Origin: Azonexus sp.
Lineage (GTDB): Bacteria > Pseudomonadota > Gammaproteobacteria > Burkholderiales > Rhodocyclaceae
Direction: 5' to 3'
Length of the DNA stretch: 64,000 bases
NCBI GenBank assembly: GCA_031260295.1
Contig: JAIRKE010000074.1
Coordinates: forward strand, 1-64,000
The notes below the pieces were generated by a model. It saw only the letters and a list, made by a program, of their open reading frames with translations. It had not been told where the DNA came from and made no database searches. A program made the translations under genes and the position numbers. This document shows, piece after piece, positions 1 through 9,488 of the stretch; the first letter of the stretch is position 1; the number at the start of each line of letters is the position of its first letter.

Positions 1-2
1 AC

Positions 3-1682
3 AATTATCTGACGTTGTACCGGGAAATCGCCGGCATCAAGCCAAGCGGCGACCCCTTTCCGGGCAAACTGCTGCGCTCGCTGAACAGCGAGCTGCCGAA
101 ATCCACACCGGACCAGCTACGCCTGGCGCGCCTTCTTGAAGAAGCCGTCAAAGCGCAGAGCTGGGACGATTACAAGGCACACCTCCTGGAATTCATCGCG
201 GCCCTGACGGAAAGCCAGAAATTGCTGTGGGCGGAACTGATCAGCGACCTGCTAAAGCAATGGGAAGCCCGGCACAGCGGCCTCACCACCGCCCGCAAGC
301 GGGAGGCGCTGGAGCACGTGCTGAGCGGCAGCGGTTCCAATCCGGAAACCCTGTACAACCGACTGACCAGCCTGCTGCGCTCCTGGGGCCAAGGGCGCGA
401 GGTCGAAGCTTCCGCCCCCTTGGCTGAGGAGCAGCAGGGTTCTGGCAATGCGGCCGCGCCCGCTGCCGCCGCGACCGGCGACAATCTGCTGCCGGAACTG
501 CGCCAGTTGTTCGCGTTCACGCTGGAGACGGCGATCGCCACGCAGTTGGTGGAAAACTCGCAACTGACCAGCGATGCCAAGGCACTCGCCAACGATATCC
601 GGACCGCCCGCACCAGCGGGCAATTGCAGGAATTCCTGACGCGTCTGAAGCGTTTTGCCTTCAAGCTCGAACTGCTGGCCGAAGACCAGGCCGAATTGCG
701 CAACAGCCTGCTCGGCCTGCTGCGTCTACTGGTTGAGAACATCGCCGAACTGGTCCTCGACGACCGCTGGCTGCATGGCCAGATCGACGTGGTCCGCGGA
801 CTGATCGACAAGCCTCTATCGCAACGGAGCATCGACGACGCCGAACATCGGCTGAAGGAAGTCCTGTTCAAGCAGAGCCAATTGAAGGCCAGCCTGCTCG
901 GCGCCAAGGAAGCCATCAAGCAGATGCTGGCCGGCTTCGTCGACCATCTGGCCGATTTTACCGACGCGACATCGGACTACCACGACAAGATCGAGGCCTG
1001 CGCCGTGAAGATCAGCGCTGCGGACGACATCACCGCGCTGGAAAACGTGCTCGACGAGGTCATGCGGGAAACCCGGACCATCCAGCTCAACGCTCTGCGC
1101 TCTCGCGACGAATTGCGCGCCACCCAACGCCAGGTCGAGGAATCGCAGGAGCGCATCCGGCAGTTGGAGCACGAGCTGGAAGCGACCAGCGACCTGGTCC
1201 GCTACGACCAGCTGTGTGGCATCCTCAACCGGCGCGGCTTGGAAGACATGTTCACCAAGGAAGTAGCGCGCGCCACCCGGCACGACATGCCCCTGTGTGT
1301 AGCCCTCCTCGACATCGACAATTTCAAGCAACTCAACGATTCGATGGGCCATGACGTCGGCGACCAGGCCCTGATCCATCTGGCCGGGTTGTGCCGCGAC
1401 ACCCTGCGACCACAGGACACGGTCGCCCGCTACGGTGGCGAGGAGTTCGTCATCCTGCTGCCGGAAACCCAGCTCGGCGACGCCGCGGCGGCCTTGAGCC
1501 GCTTGCAGCGCGAATTGACCAAGAAATTCTTCATGCACAACAACGACAAGATACTGATCACTTTCAGCGCCGGCGTCACCGAATTCGCCGACACCGACGA
1601 CCAGGCCAGTGCCATGAAGCGTGCCGACGGCGCTATGTATCAAGCCAAGCAGGCCGGCAAGAACCGGGTGATCAGCGTATGA
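3..1682 (+). CDS. GGDEF diguanylate cyclase, 5' end outside window
   Basis: The frame is open to the left edge of the window, so this is the 3' part of a longer gene; the TTG at 15 is probably internal. Counting from 15, residues 1-390 are mostly helical, with a coiled-coil-like stretch just before the catalytic domain, and match no sensor domain I recognise. Residues about 392-553 form a GGDEF domain with an intact GGEEF signature near residue 474. RPQD lies five residues upstream in the position of the inhibitory I-site RxxD. It is therefore predicted to make c-di-GMP from two GTP with product inhibition. The stop overlaps the rfbF start (ATGA), suggesting co-transcription with the glycan genes. 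Confidence 0.9.
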   Translation, partial: NYLTLYREIAGIKPSGDPFPGKLLRSLNSELPKSTPDQLRLARLLEEAVKAQSWDDYKAHLLEFIAALTESQKLLWAELISDLLKQWEARHSGLTTARKREALEHVLSGSGSNPETLYNRLTSLLRSWGQGREVEASAPLAEEQQGSGNAAAPAAAATGDNLLPELRQLFAFTLETAIATQLVENSQLTSDAKALANDIRTARTSGQLQEFLTRLKRFAFKLELLAEDQAELRNSLLGLLRLLVENIAELVLDDRWLHGQIDVVRGLIDKPLSQRSIDDAEHRLKEVLFKQSQLKASLLGAKEAIKQMLAGFVDHLADFTDATSDYHDKIEACAVKISAADDITALENVLDEVMRETRTIQLNALRSRDELRATQRQVEESQERIRQLEHELEATSDLVRYDQLCGILNRRGLEDMFTKEVARATRHDMPLCVALLDIDNFKQLNDSMGHDVGDQALIHLAGLCRDTLRPQDTVARYGGEEFVILLPETQLGDAAAALSRLQRELTKKFFMHNNDKILITFSAGVTEFADTDDQASAMKRADGAMYQAKQAGKNRVISV

Positions 1683-2449
1683 AGGCCGTCATTCTGGCCG
1701 GCGGCCTGGGTACCCGGATCAGCGAGGAGTCGCACCTGAAGCCCAAGCCGATGATCGAGGTCGGCGGCAAGCCCATCATCTGGCACATCCTGAAAATCTA
1801 CTCGGCCCATGGCATCAACGACTTCATCATCTGTCTGGGTTACAAGGGGTATGTGGTCAAGGAGTATTTCGCCAACTACTTCCTGCATACCTCGGACGTC
1901 ACCTTCGATATGGTCAGCAACTGTATGGAAGTGCATGAGCGACATGCCGAGCCGTGGCGGGTAACCCTGGTTGACACCGGCGAACAGACGGCGACCGGCG
2001 GTCGCTTGAAGCGGGTCCGCCAGTTCCTCGATGCCGACCAGCCGTTCTGCTTCACCTACGGCGACGGCCTGGCCGATGTGGATATTGCCCGCCAGGTCGC
2101 CTTTCACCGCGCCAACGGCCTGGCCGCGACGGTTTGCGCGGTGTCACCGCCGGGCCGTTTCGGCGCGCTGGACATCCACGACGACCGCGTCTCGCGCTTC
2201 CAGGAAAAGCCGCACGGCGAGGGCGGCATGATCAACGGCGGCTTCTTCGTGCTACAGCCGGATGTGCTCGATCTCATCGAGCACGATCAGCAGGCCTGGG
2301 AAAGCCGGCCGTTGCACGAGCTGGCCAGCCGCGGTCAGCTCGCCGCCTGGAAGCACAAGGGATTCTGGCAACCGATGGATACGCTGCGCGACAAAATGCT
2401 GCTCGAAGAATTATGGCAAACCGGCCAGGCCCCGTGGAAGATTTGGTAA
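1679..2449 (+). CDS. rfbF: Glucose-1-phosphate cytidylyltransferase
   Basis: The 256-residue product makes CDP-glucose from CTP and glucose-1-phosphate, the first step to CDP-3,6-dideoxyhexoses. The N-terminus has the nucleotidyltransferase signature AGGLGTR followed by LKPKPM. TYGDGLADVD carries the metal-binding aspartates, and GRFGALDI and INGGFFVL are typical of the RfbF branch. The ATG at 1679 overlaps the preceding stop by four bases, and the length is that of the family. An in-frame extension upstream to 1391 is a shadow of the GGDEF gene. It is followed directly by rfbG and rfbH, the standard ddhABC order. Confidence 0.93.
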   Translation: MKAVILAGGLGTRISEESHLKPKPMIEVGGKPIIWHILKIYSAHGINDFIICLGYKGYVVKEYFANYFLHTSDVTFDMVSNCMEVHERHAEPWRVTLVDTGEQTATGGRLKRVRQFLDADQPFCFTYGDGLADVDIARQVAFHRANGLAATVCAVSPPGRFGALDIHDDRVSRFQEKPHGEGGMINGGFFVLQPDVLDLIEHDQQAWESRPLHELASRGQLAAWKHKGFWQPMDTLRDKMLLEELWQTGQAPWKIW

Positions 2450-3513
2450 GCGCGACCTTCTGGCGCGGCCGCCGGGTTTTCCTGACCGGCCATAGCGGCT
2501 TCAAGGGCAGCTGGCTGGCCCTGTGGCTGCATCAACTGGGCGCCGAGGTCACCGGCTACGCTCTGCCGCCGCCAACCGATCCCAGCCTGTTCGAGATCGC
2601 CCGGGTGAGCGAACTGCTGACCTCGATCGAAGGCGATATCCGCGACGGCCAACGCTTGGCCGCTGCAGTCGTCGCCGCCCGACCGCAAACCCTATTTCAC
2701 CTGGCCGCCCAGCCGCTGGTCAGCGAAGGTTACGCCGACCCGGTCGGCACTTACGCCACCAACGTGATGGGCACAATCAATCTGCTTGAAGCCGCCCACC
2801 GCTGCCCCGGCCTCGATAGCATCGTCGTCATCACCAGCGACAAATGCTACCGCAACCGGGAAACCGGCCAGGACTATGAAGAAACGGACCCACTCGGCGG
2901 CCACGACCCTTACAGCAGCAGCAAAGCCTGCACCGAACTGGTAGCGGCCAGCTACCGGGATGCCTTCCTGCGGCCGGAAAACGGCCCCCGGCTGGCCACC
3001 GCCCGCACCGGCAACGTCATCGGCGGCGGTGACTGGGCCGCTCACCGCCTGGTTCCCGATCTGCTAGGCGCCCTGACAGCCGGCCGCGCCGTCGAACTCC
3101 GCCATCCCGACGCCGTGCGCCCGTGGCAGCACGTCCTCGAACCGCTGGCCGGCTACCTGCGGCTAGCCGAACGGCTGGCGCAGTCGGCGGAATATGCCCG
3201 CGCCTGGAATTTCGGTCCGGCGCTGGCCGATTGCGTCACCGCGGCAAACCTCGCCGAGCGCTTCATCGCAAACTGGCCTACTGGCGGACACTGGCACAGC
3301 ATCGCCAGCCCCCTGCCGCACGAGGCCAAGCTGTTGCACCTGAACACGGACGCCGCCCGACAAATGCTAGAGTGGTTGCCCCGCTGGCCATTAACCGAGG
3401 CCATCCGCCACACCGTTGCCTGGCATCGCCACTGGTTGGCCGGGCATGACATGCAAGCTTTTTCCCGCCAACAGATCGAACACTACCTGCGCACGCCACT
3501 GCCCACCGCATGA
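2434..3513 (+). CDS. rfbG: CDP-glucose 4,6-dehydratase
   Basis: An extended short-chain dehydrogenase of about 359 residues that converts CDP-glucose to CDP-4-keto-6-deoxyglucose using bound [12 protein letters not shown] (about residues 17-25) is the nucleotide-binding glycine motif. ITSDKCYRN is the conserved active-site strand, and Y160-x3-K164 in YSSSK is the catalytic pair. The start is uncertain: GTG at 2434 gives the usual N-terminal length, and ATG at 2413 is an in-frame alternative; both lie inside the end of rfbF. The end overlaps rfbH by four bases. Family assignment is firm from the motifs and from its place between rfbF and rfbH. Confidence 0.92.
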   Translation: MEDLVSATFWRGRRVFLTGHSGFKGSWLALWLHQLGAEVTGYALPPPTDPSLFEIARVSELLTSIEGDIRDGQRLAAAVVAARPQTLFHLAAQPLVSEGYADPVGTYATNVMGTINLLEAAHRCPGLDSIVVITSDKCYRNRETGQDYEETDPLGGHDPYSSSKACTELVAASYRDAFLRPENGPRLATARTGNVIGGGDWAAHRLVPDLLGALTAGRAVELRHPDAVRPWQHVLEPLAGYLRLAERLAQSAEYARAWNFGPALADCVTAANLAERFIANWPTGGHWHSIASPLPHEAKLLHLNTDAARQMLEWLPRWPLTEAIRHTVAWHRHWLAGHDMQAFSRQQIEHYLRTPLPTA

Positions 3514-4823
3514 CTCACGACCCGCAACGCCAGGACATCCTCGACCGGGTTCGCCAGTACGCCAGCCAACGCCTCGCCCCGCGAGATTTCATTCCCGGCC
3601 AAGATTCCGTCCCACCCTCCGGCAAGGTGCTGGGGGCCGAGGAATTCGTCCACCTTGTCGACGCCTCGCTCGATGGCTGGCTGACTACCGGCCGCTTCAA
3701 CGCCGCTTTCGAGACCCGCCTAGGCGATTACCTGGGCGTGCCATACGTTCTGACCTGCAATTCCGGATCGAGCGCCAATCTGCTCGCCCTTTCCGCGCTG
3801 ACTTCGCCGGCCCTAGGTGAACGCGCGCTGCGTCCGGGCGACGAGGTCATCACCGCTGCTGCCGGCTTTCCGACCACGGTCAACCCCATCCTGCAGAACG
3901 GTCTGCTCCCGGTTTTCGTCGATTCCGCCATCCCGACCTACAACCCGACCGCCGCCACCGTCGCCGCCGCCATCGGGCCGCGCACGCGCGCCATCATGCT
4001 CGCCCACACCCTGGGCAACCCGCTGGAAATCGCCGCCCTGTGCCAGCTTGCCGACCAGCATGGACTGTGGCTCGTCGAAGATTGCTGCGACGCGCTCGGC
4101 TCGATGCACCAGGGACGCCGAGTCGGCACCTGGGGCGACATCGGCACCCTGTCTTTCTACCCCGCACACCACATCACGATGGGCGAAGGCGGCGCCGTGT
4201 TCACCGCCCGGCCGGAGCTCAAGCGCATTCTCGAATCCTTCCGCGACTGGGGCCGCGACTGCTGGTGTGCTCCCGGTTGCGACAATACCTGCGGCCGGCG
4301 CTTCGACTGGCAACTGGGCGACCTGCCGGCGGGCTACGACCACAAATACGTCTACTCCCACCTCGGCTACAACCTCAAGATCACCGACATGCAGGCCGCC
4401 ATCGGCCTCGCCCAGCTCGACCGCATCGACGCCTTCGTCGCCGCCCGGCGGGACAATTTTGCCTACCTGCACAGCCGGCTCGCCGCTCTGAAGGAGTTTT
4501 TCATTCTGCCCACGGCAACCGCCGACAGCGCCCCGGCATGGTTCGGATTCCCGCTCACGCTACGTGACGAGGCCGGCTTCCAGCGTGTCGACCTGCTGCG
4601 CTTCCTCGATCAGCGCAAGATCGGCTCGCGCCTGCTGTTCGCCGGTAACCTGACGCGGCAACCCTATTTCCGCGACCGCCCCTACCGGCTCGGCGGCACA
4701 CTGGAAAACGCTGACGCCATCATGAACCGGACCTTCTGGCTGGGCGTCTGGCCCGGCCTGGGACGCCCCCAACTCGACTACGTCGCAGAATCCCTGGGTA
4801 CATTTTGCGGCGCCAACTTCTGA
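3510..4823 (+). CDS. rfbH: CDP-4-keto-6-deoxyglucose 3-dehydrase (E1, RfbH/DdhC type)
   Basis: A 437-residue fold-type I PMP enzyme. The family removes the C-3 hydroxyl of CDP-4-keto-6-deoxyglucose through a PMP and [2Fe-2S] mechanism. Two hallmarks are visible. The usual Schiff-base lysine is replaced by histidine in SFYPAHH (H220/H221). A cysteine cluster at about residues 251, 253, 257 and 261 ([13 protein letters not shown]) can hold the iron-sulfur cluster. The reducing partner E3 (DdhD/RfbI ferredoxin-type reductase) is not encoded in this window, so electrons must come from a distant gene or another reductase. The start overlaps the rfbG stop. Confidence 0.93.
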   Translation: MTHDPQRQDILDRVRQYASQRLAPRDFIPGQDSVPPSGKVLGAEEFVHLVDASLDGWLTTGRFNAAFETRLGDYLGVPYVLTCNSGSSANLLALSALTSPALGERALRPGDEVITAAAGFPTTVNPILQNGLLPVFVDSAIPTYNPTAATVAAAIGPRTRAIMLAHTLGNPLEIAALCQLADQHGLWLVEDCCDALGSMHQGRRVGTWGDIGTLSFYPAHHITMGEGGAVFTARPELKRILESFRDWGRDCWCAPGCDNTCGRRFDWQLGDLPAGYDHKYVYSHLGYNLKITDMQAAIGLAQLDRIDAFVAARRDNFAYLHSRLAALKEFFILPTATADSAPAWFGFPLTLRDEAGFQRVDLLRFLDQRKIGSRLLFAGNLTRQPYFRDRPYRLGGTLENADAIMNRTFWLGVWPGLGRPQLDYVAESLGTFCGANF

Positions 4824-4836
4824 AGGGTTCCCTGCC

Positions 4837-6324
4837 ATGAGCAAACCGCTGTTCATTTTCGAGATGGCCAACAACCACATGGGCGACACCGCCCACGGGG
4901 TAGCCATGATCCAGGCCCTACGCGACGCCTGTGCCGGGTTTCCCTTCGCTTTCGCCTTCAAATTGCAGTTTCGCGATCTCGATACTTTCATCCACCCGGC
5001 CTGCCACGGCCGCGACGACATCCCCTACGTCAAGCGCTTCGAGGAAACCCGACTGAGCAGGGAGCAGTTCCAGGTACTGGTCGACGCAATGCGGGCCTAC
5101 GGCTTCCAGACGGTGTGTACGCCCTTCGACGAACCCTCGGTCAACCTGATCGAGGCTATGGGCATCGAGATCATCAAGATCGCCAGTTGCTCGCTGACCG
5201 ACTGGCCGCTCCTCGAACGCATCGCCCGTACCGACAAGCCGGTCATCGCCTCGACCGCTGGCGCCATGCCGGAGGAGGTCGACAATGTGGTCAGCTTCTT
5301 CCAGCACCGCACCAGGGATTTGACGCTGATGCACTGCGTCGCCGAGTACCCGACGCCCGACGAGCACCTGCACATCGCGCGTATCGATGCCTTGCGTCAG
5401 CGCTATCCCGGCGTGCGCATCGGCTTTTCGACGCACGAGCATCCGGAACGGACCGAGCCGGTGATGATTGCTCTGGCCAAGGGCGCGCGCGTGTTCGAAA
5501 AGCACGTCGGCCTACCGACCGAACGCTACCCGCTAAACGCCTACTCCGCCTCGCCGGAGCAGGTGCGCCGCTGGCTGGCGGCGGCGGCGCTGGCCCAGAC
5601 CATGACCGGCAGTGAAGCCTGGCCCGCGGCCAGCGCGCAGGAACAAGCGAGCCTGCACAGCCTGCGCCGGGGCGTTTTCCTCAAACATACCGTGGCCCCA
5701 GGCCAGCCGCTGACCACGGACGACGTTTACTTCGCCTTTCCCCCTCAGCCCGGCCAGATTACCGCCAACCAGTGGTCCAAGTACCAGCGCTTCACGGCCC
5801 GCCAGCCGTTGGCGGCCGACGCCCCGCTGCTGGCCGACGCGGTCGACGCACGCGATGAGCGCGAACAAGTGCTGGCCGCGGTAACCGCCGTCAAGCAACT
5901 ACTGCACGAAGGCAACATCGTCGTCCCCGGACGCTCCGACCTGGAAATTTCCCACCACTACGGCATGGAGCGTTTCGCCGAATTCGGCCTGACCATGATT
6001 ACCGTGGTCAATCGCGAGTACTGCAAGAAACTGATTGTCATGCTGCCGGGCCAGAGCCATCCGGAGCAATATCACCGGCAGAAGGAAGAAACCTTCGTCG
6101 TCCTGCACGGCAAGCTCAGCGTCTGGCTCGATGGCCAACGGGTCGAGGCTGGGCGCGGCGATGTCATCACCGTGCAGCGCGGCATCCGCCACCGCTTCCA
6201 CAGCGCCGACGGCGCAGTGTTCGAGGAAATATCCTCGACCCACCATGCCAACGACTCGTTCTATACCGACCCGGCCATCAACGCCAATCCGCACCGGAAA
6301 ACCCTGCTCACCCACTGGCTGTAA
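4837..6324 (+). CDS. NeuB-family sialic-acid synthase fused to SAF and cupin domains
   Basis: The 495-residue product has three parts. Residues 1 to about 250 form a NeuB (PEP-condensing) TIM barrel, with FEMANNHMGD at the N-terminus and FEKHV near residues 219-223. Residues about 275-338 form a SAF/antifreeze-like domain (RRGVFLKHTVAPGQPL). Residues about 370-495 form a cupin with a metal-ligand pattern around H408, H413 and E417 (HPEQYHRQKEE). Classical NeuB proteins end after the SAF domain, so the cupin is an addition. The segment after FEKHV reads YPLNAYS where sialic-acid synthases usually have a PDH-containing motif, so the substrate probably differs from ManNAc. It sits 13 bases after rfbH. 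No CMP-sugar synthetase is present in the window. Confidence 0.85.
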   Translation: MSKPLFIFEMANNHMGDTAHGVAMIQALRDACAGFPFAFAFKLQFRDLDTFIHPACHGRDDIPYVKRFEETRLSREQFQVLVDAMRAYGFQTVCTPFDEPSVNLIEAMGIEIIKIASCSLTDWPLLERIARTDKPVIASTAGAMPEEVDNVVSFFQHRTRDLTLMHCVAEYPTPDEHLHIARIDALRQRYPGVRIGFSTHEHPERTEPVMIALAKGARVFEKHVGLPTERYPLNAYSASPEQVRRWLAAAALAQTMTGSEAWPAASAQEQASLHSLRRGVFLKHTVAPGQPLTTDDVYFAFPPQPGQITANQWSKYQRFTARQPLAADAPLLADAVDARDEREQVLAAVTAVKQLLHEGNIVVPGRSDLEISHHYGMERFAEFGLTMITVVNREYCKKLIVMLPGQSHPEQYHRQKEETFVVLHGKLSVWLDGQRVEAGRGDVITVQRGIRHRFHSADGAVFEEISSTHHANDSFYTDPAINANPHRKTLLTHWL

Positions 6325-6346
6325 TCAGCCCAAAGACTTTAGGATC

Positions 6347-8146
6347 ATGCGACTCGCCGATTACCTGATGGCCCGGCTCGCCGACGCCGGCGCCGAACAC
6401 GTCTTTCTGCTGCCCGGTGGCGGCGCCATGCACCTTAACGACGCGCTGGTCTGCGAAAAGCGCCTGCATCCCGTTCCCTGCCACCACGAGCAAGCCTGCG
6501 GCATCGCCGCCGAAGCCTGGGGCCGGGTCCGCGAGCTTTTCGGGGTTTGCCTCGTCACCACCGGTCCCGGTGCAACCAACGCCGTGACCCCGGTCGCCGG
6601 TGCCTGGATCGAATCGCTGCCGCTGCTCGTCATCTCCGGCCAGGTCAAGCGCGCTGACCGGCTCAACGGCCGACCACTGCGCCAGGGCGGCGTGCAGGAA
6701 GTCGACATCGTGCCGATGGTCCGCTCCGTGACCAAGTACGCGGTGACCGTCGACGACCCGCAACAAATCCGCTTTCATCTGGAAAAAGCCCTGTATTTGA
6801 TGCGCGATGGCCGCCCCGGCCCGGTCTGGCTGGACATTCCGCTCGACGTGCAGGCGGCGCAGATTGACCCCGCTCATCTGCCAGCCTACATTCCGCCCGC
6901 CGCGACCGAAACGGCCGATCTGGCCGCCGCCGCAGCCGAGGTCGTCGCCCGTCTCGAACAGGCACGACGACCGTTGATTCTGGCTGGGCACGGTGTCCGA
7001 ATCGCCGGCGCGGCCCAGGATTTTGCCGCCCTGGCCGAGCGCCTGGGTGTGCCCGTCGTCACCACCTGGAACGCGCTCGACCTGCTGCCTTTCGACCATC
7101 CGCTCAATATCGGCCGGCCCGGCGTCGTCGCCGCCCGCGCCCCCAATTTCGCCGTCCAGAATTGCGACCTGCTGATCGCCATCGGCTCGCGCCTGGACAA
7201 CATCATCACCGCCTACAACCCCAAGGGTTTCGCCCGCGCCGCCCACAAGATCGCCGTCGACGTCGATGCCGACGAACTGGAACGCCTCGCCGCCGACGTA
7301 GACCAGCGGATCGTCGCCGATGCCGGCGCCTTCATCCGCGAACTCGCCGGCCGCGCCCGGCCAGCTACCTGCCGCCCCTGGCTCGACCGCTGCCAGGACT
7401 GGAAGCGCCGTTATCCGGCCGACGAAGGCCGCGTCTTTCCGTCCAGCGGACCGCTCTCGCACTATCACTTCATTTCCGCCCTGTCCGCCTGTCTGCCGCC
7501 GGACATCATCGTTTCCACCGGTAGTTCCGGGCTGGCCGTCGAAGTGTTCTACACCGCCTTTCGCAACAAGCCTGGGCAACGGGTGTTCCTGACCTCCGGC
7601 CTGGGCGCCATGGGCTACGGCCTGCCGGCGGCCATCGGCGCCTGCCTCGCGGGCGGCGGCCAGCCGATGGTGGCTATCGAGAGCGATGGCAGCCTGCAAC
7701 TCAACCTGCAGGAACTCGGCACATTGCAGGCCCAGCGCCTGCCAATCACCCTGATCATCCTCAACAACGGCGGCTACGCCTCGATCCGCAACACTCAACG
7801 CAACTACTTCGCCGGCCGCTTCGTCGGCACCGGGCCGGAAGCCGGCCTGTTGCTGCCCGACCTGGCGGCCATCGCCGCCGCCTACGCTCTGCCGTACACC
7901 CGCATCGACGACGCCGTCAACCTGCCGGTACTGCGCAATGCGCTGGCCGGCGGCGGCCCACAGATCATTGACGTCCACCTGCTGCCCGACGAGACGTTGA
8001 CACCAAAATGCGCGGCGCTGCCGCAGGCCGACGGCTCCATGTTGTCGATGCCGCTGGAGGATATGAGCCCGCTGCTGCCGCTGGAGCAATTGCGGGCCGA
8101 AATGTCCATTCCCTTGCATCCGGCCTCGCTGTCGGCGCCACGATGA
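6347..8146 (+). CDS. ThDP-dependent acetolactate-synthase-like enzyme
   Basis: A 599-residue three-domain thiamine diphosphate enzyme. The N-terminal PYR domain carries the catalytic glutamate (E48 in CHHEQACG) and the TTGPGATN motif. A central Rossmann-like domain spans about residues 195-340. The C-terminal PP domain holds the ThDP/Mg motif from ESDGS (about 445) to LNNGG. ATG at 6347 follows an AGGA. Its place in a CDP-deoxysugar cluster, rather than with ilvN or ilvC, suggests a sugar-modifying role like YerE. YerE transfers a two-carbon unit from pyruvate to C-4 of CDP-4-keto-3,6-dideoxyglucose to build a branched sugar. That substrate is inferred, not shown. Confidence 0.85.
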   Translation: MRLADYLMARLADAGAEHVFLLPGGGAMHLNDALVCEKRLHPVPCHHEQACGIAAEAWGRVRELFGVCLVTTGPGATNAVTPVAGAWIESLPLLVISGQVKRADRLNGRPLRQGGVQEVDIVPMVRSVTKYAVTVDDPQQIRFHLEKALYLMRDGRPGPVWLDIPLDVQAAQIDPAHLPAYIPPAATETADLAAAAAEVVARLEQARRPLILAGHGVRIAGAAQDFAALAERLGVPVVTTWNALDLLPFDHPLNIGRPGVVAARAPNFAVQNCDLLIAIGSRLDNIITAYNPKGFARAAHKIAVDVDADELERLAADVDQRIVADAGAFIRELAGRARPATCRPWLDRCQDWKRRYPADEGRVFPSSGPLSHYHFISALSACLPPDIIVSTGSSGLAVEVFYTAFRNKPGQRVFLTSGLGAMGYGLPAAIGACLAGGGQPMVAIESDGSLQLNLQELGTLQAQRLPITLIILNNGGYASIRNTQRNYFAGRFVGTGPEAGLLLPDLAAIAAAYALPYTRIDDAVNLPVLRNALAGGGPQIIDVHLLPDETLTPKCAALPQADGSMLSMPLEDMSPLLPLEQLRAEMSIPLHPASLSAPR

Positions 8147-9168
8147 CTACGGCTTGCCCTTGCTGCGGTGGCATTGAAACCGAAGCCGCCGGCGCCTGGT
8201 CACGCTGCCGGGGTTGCGGCCATCGCTGGCGCTTGCCGGGCGAGGCGGCGACGGTGAGCTACCAGCGCTTGATCGCACGCAATGACACGACCTCACCCGA
8301 CTTTCGCCGCAAGCTGCGCGATCGCCTCGATACCCTTGAGCCGCTGCTCCCGGCTGTTAGCACGACTTGTCGCGTGCTCGAAGTCGGGTGCGCCGAGGGG
8401 CATCTGGGCGAGGCGCTGAAGGCGCTATGTCCCATGGTCTACGACGGCATCGAAATCTCGCGCGATGCCGAGGCCGCGGCAACGCACCTCGACACGGTCT
8501 ACCGCCAACCGGCGGCCGAGGTGCAGGCGCCGGCTTACGATTGGCTGCTGGCCTTTCATGTGCTGGAGCACATCGCCGATCCAGCCGCCGAATTGAGTGA
8601 ATGGCAACGCCTGCTGGCGTCCGGCGGACGCATGGTGCTGGAAGTTCCGCACGAGAGCGGACACCCACTGCTGGCTTCTGACGAACACCCCGAGCATCTG
8701 CATCAATTCACGCTGCCCTCGCTGTTATGCCTGCTCCAGCGCGCCGGCTTCGCGGCCGAGGCCATCAGCGGCGGACATTACGAGTCCGCCGTGTATCCCG
8801 ACAACATCAGAGTGACAGCGCACCGGCGCGAATCGGCGGAGAGCCGCCAGGACCGACTGGTGGCACGCTTCAATGAAAAGATGGGGAACCGTCCCTTTCT
8901 CGTCTACGGCGTCGGCGGTGATTTCCGCAACTACGTGCTGCCGGTACTCGACCGTTTGCCGGTGCTGGAATTGTTGGATTCATCGGCCGAGAAATGGGGA
9001 ACGCACTGTGCCGGACGCGTAATCGGCCAATACAACCCGACGCGGCATCGGAACGCGCCCATTCTCGCCTGCTCGATCCGCTTCCAGGCCAGCATTCTGG
9101 AAAGCCTGCGCAAGCAAGGCGTCCCCGACGATCGGATCGTTACGCTGGAGGAAATTTATGGCTATTGA
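8143..9168 (+). CDS. SAM-dependent methyltransferase with N-terminal zinc ribbon and C-terminal Rossmann-like module
   Basis: The 341-residue product starts at an ATG overlapping the previous stop (ATGA). The N-terminus has CPCC and CRGCGH, a zinc-binding arrangement common in sugar C-methyltransferases. The class I SAM motif VLEVGCAEGH is at about residues 78-87, with FHVLEHIADP further on. From about residue 247 comes a second Rossmann-like module (PFLVYGVGG, then ELLDSSAEKWG, then RNAPILACS). A similar module ends three other proteins in this locus. A role in methylating the sugar made by the preceding enzymes is likely; the acceptor atom cannot be read from sequence. Confidence 0.8.
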   Translation: MTTACPCCGGIETEAAGAWSRCRGCGHRWRLPGEAATVSYQRLIARNDTTSPDFRRKLRDRLDTLEPLLPAVSTTCRVLEVGCAEGHLGEALKALCPMVYDGIEISRDAEAAATHLDTVYRQPAAEVQAPAYDWLLAFHVLEHIADPAAELSEWQRLLASGGRMVLEVPHESGHPLLASDEHPEHLHQFTLPSLLCLLQRAGFAAEAISGGHYESAVYPDNIRVTAHRRESAESRQDRLVARFNEKMGNRPFLVYGVGGDFRNYVLPVLDRLPVLELLDSSAEKWGTHCAGRVIGQYNPTRHRNAPILACSIRFQASILESLRKQGVPDDRIVTLEEIYGY

Positions 9169-9214
9169 ACCGGTAACAAAGTGTTGACGTTCAAGCGACG
9201 CCCCCCCTCCGAAC

Positions 9215-9334
9215 CGTCATTCCCGCGTGTTTCTGGCGGGAATCCAGCGTCTTTGCTCTGTCCACCGTGGTCATGCCCCGCTACGCGGGGCGGTGAGTCA
9301 CTGGATTCCCGCCAAAGGCATTGCGGGAATGACG
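9215..9334 (+). repeat. Palindromic repeat element (TCATTCCCGC...GCGGGAATGA type)
   Basis: The outer arms at 9215-9246 and 9301-9334 are imperfect inverted copies built from CGTCATTCCCGC and GGCGGGAATCCAG blocks. A small perfect hairpin (CCCCGC-tac-GCGGGG, 9276-9290) lies in the middle. This family of short palindromic intergenic repeats is widespread in beta- and gammaproteobacteria. It lies between the two methyltransferase genes and could fold in RNA as well as mark past mobility. Confidence 0.75.
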
Positions 9335-9488
9335 AGGGAGGGAGCTTCAGCCTCGTTTGGCCGCTTTCGCGGGAGAACCATAAGCATTTGAAGCAAAACC
9401 GCTCTAATTGCCGGTTCAATAAGCACAATCCGGTCGTCGAGCGCGATGTCGCGGCGATGGTGCGCCGCACCCTGCTTTGATCTCGACG
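9335..9488. other. Non-coding spacer with no recognised content
   Basis: With the palindromic element, this completes a gap of about 320 bases between the two methyltransferase genes, the only long break in the glycan operon. I see no promoter with good -35/-10 spacing and no complete gene. Short open stretches on both strands could be debris of a lost gene, but I cannot identify one. Confidence 0.4.

Noticed and set aside
6308..8119. 603-residue open frame on the minus strand
   Set aside because: It is antisense to the ThDP enzyme gene, which has clear family motifs. Long antisense frames are expected in GC-rich coding DNA, and the translation shows no recognisable domain.
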